From: Bagarius yarrelli
Lineage: Eukaryota; Chordata; Actinopteri; Siluriformes; Sisoridae
Direction: 5' to 3'
NCBI GenBank assembly: GCA_005784505.1
Contig: VCAZ01000099.1
Span: forward strand, 472,501 to 536,500
DNA length: 64,000 bases
The notes beneath the pieces are model-generated. The model saw nothing but the letters and a program-made list of their open reading frames with translations. It searched no databases and was not told where the DNA came from. A program made the translations under genes and the position numbers. Below, in pieces: positions 1-9,672 of the stretch; position 1 is the first letter of the stretch, and each line of letters starts with the position of its first letter.

Positions 1-1
1 T

Positions 2-200
2 GAGGAAAGAAACTGTTATACATTCGGGTTGTGAGGGTCCGAATGCTGCGGTATCTTTTCCCAGAGGGCAGGAGTGTGAAGACTGAGTGTGAGGGGTGTG
101 TGGGGTCCTCCACAATGCTGTTAGCTTTGCGGATGCAGCGTGTGGTGTAGATGTTTTTGTTATAGAGGGAAGAGAGACTTAGATGATCTTCTCAGCTGTT
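2..200 (-). mobile_element. LINE reverse-transcriptase C-terminal remnant
   Basis: Read on the minus strand, this stretch is open for about 60 codons. It includes TTRCIRKANSIVEDPTHPSH, then the pattern LLPSGKRYRSIRT, ending near NSFFP. The order 'DPTHP...LLPSG.RYRSIRT...NSFFP' is the conserved tail of many fish non-LTR retrotransposon ORF2 proteins. A stop lies just upstream in the same frame, and the element runs off the left edge of the window. It is a dead 3' fragment. I assign it to non-LTR retrotransposons with good confidence but cannot name the clade. Confidence 0.7.
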
Positions 201-568
201 GTCATAGACAGGTGACTGACTCCACTATTTGCAGCTAGTTTAATTGCATTGTTTTTATTTTTGGAAAATATGACTAGACAATGGACATTTATTACAGTAT
301 ACATCATGGACACAACTGAAAACCTTTTAATTGGAAGATTGAAAGTACAAGTCAAGGGTATAACAGTATTTTTCACTTAAGGCAGCCCTTACCATAAACA
401 CTGCTTTGTCCTGTTATAATTTTAATTCAGATGTTTAAAAGATGTGTTAGTGTAGATAAAATAATTGTTATAGTATTGTTTTAACTTTACTATAGGACAG
501 GTAGTTAGATTTCCTGTAGTTAAGTTGCATAAATTAAATGATTACTATAACAAACTGAATTATATTGT

Positions 569-738
569 GGGCGACACGGTGGTTTAGTGGTTTGCACTAT
601 TGCCTCACAGCAAAAAAGGCCAGGGTTCAATTCTCCCACAGTCCAAGAACTAAACTGGAGTACCCACACAAGCACGGGGAGAACATGCCCCTGCCTGGGA
701 ATCGAACCTTAGACCTTCTTGCTTTGAGGCTGCGCTAA
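569..738. repeat. Fold-back repeat with two tRNA-like heads facing each other
   Basis: The left arm reads gggcgacacggtggtttagt followed by 'gcctcacagcaaaaaaggcc' and 'gggttcaattc'. The right arm is the same type of sequence inverted ('gggaatcgaacc...cttcttgctttgaggc'). 'GGTTCAATTC' and the inverted 'GGTTCGATTC' resemble tRNA B boxes. The middle has 'cccacagtccaag' and 'ggggagaacatgc', typical of a very common fish interspersed repeat. It is either a fold-back element or two SINE heads joined head to head. Confidence 0.6.
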
Positions 739-2047
739 AATATTACACTATACTAAATCCTAAAGTAGTATTTTTTCCTGTGAATGTAAGAGATGCTGTT
801 TAAATGAGAGGGAATAGGCAGAAAAGTGGTTTTTTGAGTGGTCATGTTCTCGCATGGTTGTGTATAAGGAACTGGGAGCTATAGCACTTCTTGTAGCACT
901 GATAGCGTTCCAGATGCAAGCATTCAGCTCTGAGGCCAGTCTTACACAACGACCAATTAAAGGGATCTGAAGCAGACGTGCATAGTGCAGTTAATGCACT
1001 TATGTTCTTTCCCTCTCAGCAGGAGAACATTAGTCAGTACCAGAATGAGGAGAGGCCTGTGGAGTTGGCATCGGTCAGGAGTGGGCAGAATGACATGCTG
1101 TATTATTGCGTTTCCTTAGTAAAAGAGCCACGTTACTTGGCTGTTTTGACATGCCAAATATTGCATGGCACGCTAAGATAGCTGAGCATCAATAAAATTC
1201 TGTGCTTGGCAGCAAGTACCATCAGCCACCTATAAACATGGGCTTTAAAAAGATTTTTCCGACACTGAAACACTTTTGCAGAGAGCTATAAAAAAGAGGG
1301 CTTAAATTGTTATAAGTAATCCTTGGCTTGAACTAAACATTGAACCACTGCCTACACAGAGGTCGAAATATCGGAAAACATCTTATATGTATAGATTTAA
1401 GCTTGTAAGGATGCTCCAGCACACTTCATCAGCTCATTCACAGGCTCTTTAGGACGTTAAAATTGATGTGATGGAGCATAAAGTACACTAAAAAGTGCAG
1501 TGAAGGAGGGCTACAGAAGATGGATAGAAAAACTCTGTGCTATCAGTGTGACAGGGATTTATTTCCAGTGGTGAAGCAAATGGGGGAAGTGATGTTATTT
1601 GATGCTGACCACTAGAGGGCGCTCGTGCACGCAAAAGACAAACCCGGGGGCTATGGCCTACATTGCATAGGATTATTATGATTATGATTGATTATTGATT
1701 CATTTTGTTGTTGTTGTTGTAATAGTTTCAGTAAGAGAAGGGCATTTTGGTGTGGGACGTACAAACTATCCATTAAGGCTAAAGTTTAGTAAAGTTTTGT
1801 TTCTCTGTGCATAATGTCTGGGATCCGGTTGAGAAATCACTGTCCTCTATTGTGATTTTAACACAAGTATTCAGTTAATAGTGCTTTTCTGAACTTTTTT
1901 GAACAGAACAGATCATCTGGCAGAAATCGTATTATAAGACTTTTTGAAACGTCACTTATTATTTTTAAATATATAATTTAAGAGCAATAAAATCTCCCAA
2001 ATCCTGAGACTGCTTACGGTGGTGGGGCTATCTATGGGGGCTGTCTA
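739..2047. other. Upstream flank without recognised genes
   Basis: No credible coding region, RNA gene or clear repeat is visible. Short open frames here (for example 978-1181) have no recognisable protein. A short (TTG)n run lies near 1704-1720. This lies 1.6 to 2.9 kb upstream of the Robo start codon and could hold regulatory sites, but nothing in the sequence shows this. Confidence 0.5.
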
Positions 2048-2048
2048 T

Positions 2049-2700
<652 letters not shown>

Positions 2701-2788
2701 TTCCTCTTTATTCCCTCCTCAATTATCTGGTTGTTTTTGATTATTAAATATAATTATTTGTTAATTATAATTTAAAAGGCAATTATTT

Positions 2789-2861
2789 TTCTTTCTTTCT
2801 TTCTTTCTTTCTTTCTTTTTTTCTTTCTGTCTCTCTTACTTTCTTTCTTTCTTTCTTTCGG
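2789..2861. repeat. (TTTC)n microsatellite
   Basis: Runs of ctttctttcttt broken by 'tctgtctctcttact'. Together with the TCTA array just upstream this makes about 800 bp of pyrimidine-rich repeat immediately before the CpG-rich candidate promoter. Confidence 0.95.
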
Positions 2862-2984
2862 TATGAATGTATGGATGGATGTGCATATTGTACAAATATG
2901 AACTCATATGTGTGTATGTGTGTTTGTATGCATGTCTTATTTTCCTTTCCTTTTCTTTCCTTGATTCCTTTCATCCTCCTGTGA

Positions 2985-3681
2985 ATCAGTTACTCGATGC
3001 ACTGGAACTTCGCTTCTTTTCAAACCGCCTGTACGACTCATGTCGGTCACGCGCATCCTCCTCCGAGAGCGCGCACAGCAGGGAATCACCAACTGGTCCG
3101 AAAGCGCAGAAGTCAGAAGCGCGAGATCGCGCGTGAGCGTTTGAAGGGAGTGATAAAACGATAGAAAAGCGATGTAAAAAATTCGCCATTTGACTGATTT
3201 CTACAAATCGCGGTTGTTTAGTACTTGTGCAATTATTTACGACTGGTTTGTAATTTTTGGGAAGTAACTTGCACTTGCAGATCCATTTTGCATGGCTTAC
3301 TGATATCACTCAGAGGATCCGCGCGCAGATCTTAGCTCTTTTCCTTCAACACCAAGAAACTCCAGCCAAACCTGGAAAGACCGCACAGAGCCGGAGGACA
3401 GCGGGACATGTAGCGGGTGGGGGAAAAAAAAAGCCGCACTTTTTTTTTTTTTTTGCGTAGAAGCACAAAGTTTCTTTCGGGGCGCAGTAGAAAGACGCTC
3501 GCGCTTTGCAATTGTTTGTTTGGTTTGTTTTTTTTCTTAGCATTTCATAAACTTTTCCATACTATTAAACATCATGCGAGTGGATTGTTCAACCCTAATA
3601 GGACAAGCTTTAGTAAATTAAAAGAACTAAATCAAAAGAAGGAAAGAAGAGGAAAAAAAAGATTCCAGAACTGAGTTCGGG
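2985..3681 (+). promoter_or_regulatory. robo1: Candidate promoter and 5' leader of the Robo gene
   Basis: After AT-rich and simple-repeat sequence, CpG density rises sharply (3030-3140 and 3320-3500 hold many cgcg, gcgc and tccg steps), then falls again toward the start codon. This is the only such patch near the first coding exon and is the natural place for the transcription start. I see no convincing TATA box. Purine and T homopolymers lie at 3422-3456. A strong-looking 3' splice site (T-rich tract ending cttag at 3540) leaves open that the coding exon begins at 3541 and is joined to a non-coding exon further upstream. The exact start site cannot be read from sequence. Confidence 0.5.
3574..3621 (+). 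other. Upstream ORF in the Robo leader
   Basis: An ATG with A at -3 opens a 15-codon frame (MRVDCSTLIGQALVN) that stops at 3619-3621, 60 bases before the main ATG and in the same frame as it. The stop also shows that the main coding frame cannot extend further upstream in this exon. If the leader is transcribed here, the uORF could reduce translation from the main start. That effect is inference. Confidence 0.35.
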
Positions 3682-3820
3682 ATGATGAGATTATGCCACA
3701 TGTGCGGCAGGAATATCTACATTTTCAGGAATTCTGAAATCAATTCCCAAAAGAAATCGGGAAGCATGACGTACTGTATAGGAATTTACCTTTTCCTGGG
3801 ATTACTGCAGATCTGCTCAG
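3682..3820 (+). CDS. robo1: Robo receptor, first coding exon (signal peptide)
   Basis: The first in-frame ATG after the stop at 3619 opens 46 codons plus one base, ending at a CAG|GTAAAC donor (phase 1). Methionines occur at residues 1, 2, 7 and 29. From Met29 the peptide reads MTYCIGIYLFLGLLQICSG, with the final G completed by exon 2. This has the length and shape of a secretory signal. As I recall it, the short (DUTT1) first exon of mammalian ROBO1 also gives 19 residues, with a YLF core and a C-S-G ending, before SRLRQED. This favours robo1 over robo2. Residues 1-28 would be an unusual N-terminal extension, polar and basic, in front of the signal. Translation may start at Met1, or at Met29 (A at -3). 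Signal peptidase would cut close to the CSG junction, sending the receptor to the plasma membrane. Exon 2 is 24 kb downstream. Confidence 0.75.
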
Positions 3821-3979
3821 GTAAACTCAACTTTCATACATTTAATGACTGAATGAACTGAAAGGTGAAGCCAGCCTGCGTTTCTATCCCTTTGGTTCAT
3901 TCAACAGATGATGTTGATGCACTTTGGAGCCTGTTAAACATCCTAAATTCTTCCATTGTGAAAGTGATAACTCATTTTC

Positions 3980-4120
3980 CTTAATCAGAAGATTGTGGGT
4001 TCGATTCCCAGCACTGGCAAAATCACCACTGTTGGGCCCCTGAGCAAGGCCCTTAACCCCAGTTTGCTTAGTGGTATCAGTGTATAAAGATATAAGGGTG
4101 TCGTGCCAAATGGCAGACAT
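3980..4120 (+). mobile_element. tRNA-derived SINE, 5'-truncated
   Basis: Contains 'aatcagaagattgtgggttc' (B-box like), 'ctgttgggcccctgagcaag', 'gcccttaacccc', and a degraded 3' end 'ggtgtcgtgccaaatggcag'. This is the SINE family (called family A here) found repeatedly in the window. It lies 160 bp into intron 1. Confidence 0.8.
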
Positions 4121-4459
4121 GGAAACAGCTGAAAAATCACCAGAGCTCAGTTTAAGCTTCAATTTTAAAGAAATCGATGTACTTTTATCTGCTTTTATTT
4201 AGAAATTAAAATCAGATCATTTATCCGGTTAAAATCAGATTAATAAAGGAAACCCACGAGTCGAAAGTTTATCAAGTGCCGGTGCAATAATAACAATGGC
4301 CTAGTTAATTTCCAAGTCAAATAACATGCAAGAAGCGATAACTGATTTTTTTATTTGCAGACAATGATAAATAATGCAGCTTTTTTAAAACCCACCTGTA
4401 AACTGTAATCGTTTAATAGAAATAGTTTACTGTATATAAATTATATTATGATAATCTGC

Positions 4460-4509
4460 TCTACTGTACATGATCTGCCCCTAGGTATTGGTATCACTTA
4501 CAGCTCCAC

Positions 4510-4574
<65 letters not shown>

Positions 4575-4641
4575 TCATTCATTCATTTGGTCTACAGTGA
4601 ATGATCTGCCCCTAGTCATTCGAATCACTTGCAGCTCCACA
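4460..4641. repeat. (TATC)n microsatellite flanked by a 50-bp direct repeat
   Basis: A (TATC)n tract at 4512-4574 followed by (ATTC)n is bracketed by two diverged copies of one sequence: 'catgatctgcccctaggtat' with 'cagctccaca' at 4460-4510, and 'atgatctgcccctagtcatt' with 'cagctccaca' at 4591-4641. Confidence 0.85.
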
Positions 4642-7225
4642 AAGTCACACCTTAGTGTCTTTATGAGTCGCACCTTTGTGTCATTGTGTCACTGTAAACT
4701 TAAAGGGTGTTACCGTGAGCAGAAGGCGAACAATGGCGACTGTGTTGTTTTTTTTTGTTTGTTTTTTTTTATTATTATTATTTGAAACTTTTTGAGACTC
4801 TAATGCAAATAATTCTGCACTGAACGGCTAAACGTTGTTTTCAGGTTCCGGTGTACTCAGTTGCACTGAAAGCCCAGACAAAGGGCTTAAGATATAAAAG
4901 CACTGACGGCGGTGCTGCCTGGTTTGTATAGGCATGTCTAAGAAGGAGCTGTTTTTGCTCAACAGCATGCGATGCTGCAATGCTAGCAATGAATTGCTGC
5001 GTACAGTAAGGCAACACTAGAATATAATTACATGCAGATAGAAACATGCCTCGGGGAAAGCTATGTCCCGTTCTGGTCTCAAGCCACGTGAAACGGCTTA
5101 ATGAGGGGCTGTGGGGTATGGAAGCCATGTCTGATATCAGCATGCTTGGTGTTGCTGCGTTAACATGTTGAAGGAAAGCTCAACGTGCGTTAAGGGCACC
5201 TGCAGAGACTGACTTAGCTGTGCAGCTGATGAACTACCGAAAGTAGTGCTTGTATTTTTGTGCGCATATGCGCCAGCCTCTTATCTGCCCTCCAGATTAC
5301 AGAGATGAGCTTCGGTGTAAAGCCCTGTAATGATCTGATGCCTCGCATTCCTTCCCCTTCTAAAACGCCAGCTGTTTACCAAACTGATTGTTTTCAGGTG
5401 GACGACTTAAAAGGCAGTTATTTTGTCCTCTTTGGCTGTTTTACTCCTTTATTGTAGGGGAATTCAAAGCATGCCACACTGTAACTCCTTCATCTTTTGG
5501 ACAATAGCGGGTCACATGTGTGCCTCAGGTGTCTCTGTGCAGGCCGATGCAGGTGTGGCTCCTTTTGGAAGGGATAGAGCAAAAAAAAAAAACCCACATT
5601 TGTGCGATGATCAAGAAAAAAAACAACTTCCTTCAAGATTCGAAGTCATCTACAATTCTGACTTGCTGAGTTTGGAGAAAAGTGGTTAGTTCTTCCCCAG
5701 ACTGCGATTATTCATCCCATCTGTAGGAATCAATAGCAAAGCCAAAGCTCTCCGTGAGGTACTAATTAACATACTATTTTGGCCAGGCCTAATTTCTCTG
5801 CCAGAGATGTGTAGTTCATTTGCTAAAGGAACACACTGAGAAAATAACTTCTTTCATGCTGGAGAAGCAGGAAAAAAACTTGTCATTAGAGGTTGACACT
5901 GGTTTTGGGGGGAAGGAAAAAAAAAAGCACAAGCATTCAAAAGGATGCATGAAGTTTTGGAGACAGAGATCTTCAGCCGGTACATTAGCGGCGATGATGT
6001 GGCCTGTCGGGAGTGCTGAATAAGCTCTGGTGGCTTGGAGCACATGCTCTGGCCGACCATGGGACTCCGCAGACCTGGCATAGGTGCACGCTGCTAATAC
6101 ATAGTTACCTCATGTCCTACTGAAATATAATCTTAATTCCGTGCTACTGGTTTGATCAGTCGGTGTATAAGAAGGAATATTTAGCACTGATATTTTTTTT
6201 ATTTATTTTTTTTATTTTTTGCCTGCCCACCCAGAGGTACTTCTCTGCCATGTAATTTTCGGTGCCAGTTAAAATCCCGCATGTCTATTAGATTTAGGGC
6301 TTGACTTTCTGTTTTGATGTGAGCACTGCAGATCTGTGGACAGACTGTATGTCTCGCTCATGGTTTCTTCTTGGAAATATTGGAAATGCAATGCCGAGAG
6401 TGCTTCTCCTATTCAGAGCAAGACAGAAAGAAGAAAAATGGAGTAAACAGTTTTAGTCGCCTCGTATACCGCCTTCCATATGCTCTGTGGCTGAAACAAG
6501 AGCGTTGTGTGTATTAGGAAATGTGTGTAGCTCAGAGATGTCAGTCTCCATTCATTAAGAATGTAACACTCTATCACACCTTCTTCACTTCAGCAGATAA
6601 TTACTCGGGTATTTATGGAATAATGTGCTTTATGTACTAAAGTTAAATAAAGCATTACAAAAGCACAGTATAATTCTTGTTAGTTGGTTTCCTGCCTTTC
6701 TAGTATTTCCGCTTGCATGATGATGGGTGTCCTGGTGTTTTTATGCTATTGACCGTGTTTTCTCTGTGGGTTAAACTTTTCATGATGGCTCTGAAAGGCA
6801 ACATTCTTTCAGTTGCAGGAAGAAATAAAAACACCCAATAACCATTTGTCATTTTAACACAAGCTGTCACACACATCTTTCTTGTTTGGCTCACGGGACG
6901 ACTGGTTTAGTTTAGGCTTTTTAAAAGACTTCCTGTATTCTTCAGTTTAACATGCCTGCTTGATAAACGACTGCTTTGGCATGCACAAAAGATGCTAGCT
7001 GGCGGTGCTAAATTGAACACAATTCAGTTATTCGATTAAAACATAGGAAGAAATTAAAAAAAAACACTGTGATTGTAATTTTGTCCCTGTGACCAAATTT
7101 TTAAGCAAATTTTCAGTGACCCATGCTGTTTTGGTGACACCAAATATTTTGTATATAATGCCATACAGTAGATTGGAAGGAAGTTTAGTATTAACAGCGT
7201 TCTTGGATAAGCACCAGACACCGGT

Positions 7226-7403
7226 TACATTCTCAGCATTTGGCAGACGCACTTATCCCGAACGACTTTGTTATACAACCGAGCAATTAGGGGTTGAGGG
7301 TCTTGCTCAGAGGCCCAGCAGTGGCAACTTGGTAGTGCTGGAAATCGAACCCAGATCTTCCAATTAGCAGCCCCACATAATAACAACTGCGCTACCACTG
7401 AAG
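7226..7403 (-). mobile_element. tRNA-derived SINE (family A)
   Basis: On the minus strand it runs from a tRNA-like head (rc of 'gaaatcgaacccagatcttc') through 'ctgagcaagaccctcaaccc' to 'gtctgccaaatgctgagaat'. Nearly full length; no coding capacity of its own. Confidence 0.85.
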
Positions 7404-7506
7404 TAAGACTGATATTTAAATGTAACTTGTATCTGGACAATTTTTAAGGTATGCCCAAATAACCTAACTCATTTTAGTGAGGCAATGTATAGGTGACGCG
7501 AGGGTA

Positions 7507-7666
7507 TTGGTAGCTCAGTGGTTCAATTGTTCAGGCTTTGGACGGCTGATCAGAAGATCGTAGGTTAAATTCCGACCCCCAAAAAACCCTAGACTCTTAA
7601 CCGTCTTGTGCTCAGTTGGATTAACAGAAGACAAGTGGACGTCACCAACTGCCATAAATGTAAATG
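7507..7666 (+). mobile_element. tRNA-derived SINE (family A), diverged
   Basis: Starts 'ggtagctcagtggttcaatt' (A-box like), then 'gatcagaagatcgtaggtt', 'cttaaccgtcttgtgctcag', and ends 'gccataaatgtaaatg'. The tail meets the small inverted-repeat element that follows without any gap. Confidence 0.75.
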
Positions 7667-7731
7667 TACGAGGGGGTTTCATACTGCTTGGAGACAGGGT
7701 GTGTCCTAAAACAGTTTGAAACCCCCTGGTA
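7667..7731. mobile_element. Tiny mariner-like MITE
   Basis: A 65 bp element with imperfect terminal inverted repeats: 'tacgagggggtttcatactg' at the left and the inverse of 'taccagggggtttcaaactg' at the right. Each end has a TA dinucleotide, the target of Tc1/mariner elements. It has no coding sequence and sits in the tail of the preceding SINE. Confidence 0.6.
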
Positions 7732-8675
7732 AACATTATATTTGAATAAAAACACACTTTATCCCATTTCTCTAAACAATTAGCGTTAGCAGGAATGATT
7801 TTTTTTTTTTTATCATAAAATAGCATATTGTGTAATTAACATATAGTAGATTTCCATCTGCGTATCTTTCTAATATCTTTCTAGAAAAACAGACACACAG
7901 ATGGACTGTATCTAAACATAACCAGCAGAAACATTTTCTTTGAGTTTTGCCACATGATTTGCTAGGTGTGAAATAAACCATTCTGACATGTGTAAAGGAC
8001 CGTATGTATGTGTATTTGTATATACTGTTAAAACTCAATAGAAGGTTTCCTGATGGGTTTCCTTGTTTATATCTGCATTTCCTGTAGTGTTTAGTCATCT
8101 CCGAATCCTGGCCAAAGCCCTTCAGGCGGAGGAAGTCATGTAGAACATTAACACGTGCTTCATCTCTCAGGGGTCGTCACACCTCCTTCTAAAACGCCAC
8201 ACTTCTCTGCATGTTTGTCCTCCAGTGAGCCTGCAAAGAACCCTGGAGATGTTTATGGTGTTTGTGACAGGTCAGGTTTGAATCATGCCTGTGGCAGATA
8301 GACATATTGAGTAATGGAACCACTGAATCATCAAATGTGTTGTAGGCCCAAGGCTAACAGCTGCCATTGCTAAGCTGGTCACTTTGTGTACCATTTAGCC
8401 TGGTTCTTCATCCTTTAGTCATAGAGTCATGAATAAGTCTATATTTCGGTGTATTATCGTGAAACCTCCCATCATTCTTGGTGCAAACTTCCTCATAAAG
8501 GTCAAACAAATATCCCAGGTATTAGGACTTAAGATTTTGTCACTTCATCAATCTAGATTTGAGGAATGTCCTCATTTTAGAGACGATTTAGAGTGGCTTT
8601 CTCATCTCTATAAGCTAATTGTCAGTTATGAAAAAGTAAAGAGTGTGTACAGTTAGTTTAGGCACCAATGTTTGG

Positions 8676-9005
8676 TAAGGAGGTCTGAGGTGAAGTCAGT
8701 GTTCCAAGTTATCCCAAACTTGTTATTTTAGGTTGAGGTCAGGGCTCTGTGCATAAGACATGAGATCTTCTAATTCAACTGTATCACACCATGCCATCAT
8801 GTAGCTCAGGAGCTTTGTGCATAGAGTAACTGTCATGCTGTAACAATGTTTGGGTCTCTTAGATTCAGTAAATTAATAAAAAATAAAAAATATTTCAAGA
8901 AAGAAGGAAGAAACATTTATGTGGGTATGCTTGTAAGGTTTTTACAAACATTTGGCCATATTGGGTATCATCTATAAGGTTATTAGGTATGGTTCTAATG
9001 GGATA
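8676..9005 (-). mobile_element. Tc1-like transposon remnant
   Basis: On the minus strand a degraded transposase pattern appears around 8800-8870 (L-L-Q-H-D-S...H-K-A), equivalent to the FQHDN..VHK motif around the second catalytic Asp of Tc1-like transposases. The right part, 'ggtttttacaaacatttggccatatt', matches the end seen at 19440-19475. Non-functional. Confidence 0.6.
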
Positions 9006-9115
9006 TTGGACTTCAATTAACCTCTGGTATGATGATTGCTGCTACCATGGAAACAGTTGTGATGAAGGTTATTGACCTAACCTATGACCTTCTCCATTTG
9101 CCTCCAATAGATATA

Positions 9116-9358
9116 TTCAGGGCTAGGAAACCCAAGTTACTCTGTTCTGTTTGTTTCCTAGCTACATCTGCACTAGCCACTGCTGATTACCTGGTTCAGG
9201 TGTGTTTAGTCAATCAGACCCTGGATCATACCATATTAGATGATGGTGAAGTGGGAGAAGACCTGGTGATTTGGTATCTCCTATCCCTGGCTAACTAAAC
9301 ACACCTAAACCAGCAGAACAAAGTAACTTTAGGAACAGGGGTTACCCAGCCCTGGCTA
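9116..9358. repeat. Long imperfect inverted repeat
   Basis: The left arm 'agggctaggaaacccaagtt...ctctgttctg' plus 'ctggttcaggtgtgtttagt' is mirrored by the right arm 'ctaactaaacacacctaaac', 'cagcagaacaaagtaacttt' and 'ggttacccagccctggct'. The left arm has about 40 extra bases inside. It resembles a common fish non-autonomous repeat ('acacacctggttcaggtaat'), of which a short piece also lies at 32345-32378. Confidence 0.6.
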
Positions 9359-9633
9359 TGTTTTAGCTGTAAGTTAGTTTTAGGTTAGTTTTTTTTTATT
9401 TTATAAACAGTTTTTACATCATTAATGATTTTAATCGGCGGACCAGTGATTCAAATGTTTTTAATAGCATACAACAATGTCCTGTTTTTAAGTATCTCCT
9501 CCTATTCAAGTTTTTTCCCAGCTGTAAATAATTGCCCCAGGGGTTGACAAACTTGGTTGCAACGACTTCGGAGGAACCAGACTGGATTATTCTGTTTGCT
9601 GTTAGTGCTCTAGTTCAGCCATGTCTCACAGCT

Positions 9634-9634
<1 letters not shown>

Positions 9635-9670
<36 letters not shown>
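9635..9670. repeat. (GA)n microsatellite
   Basis: Uninterrupted GA dinucleotides, with no gene nearby. Confidence 0.97.
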
Positions 9671-9672
<2 letters not shown>

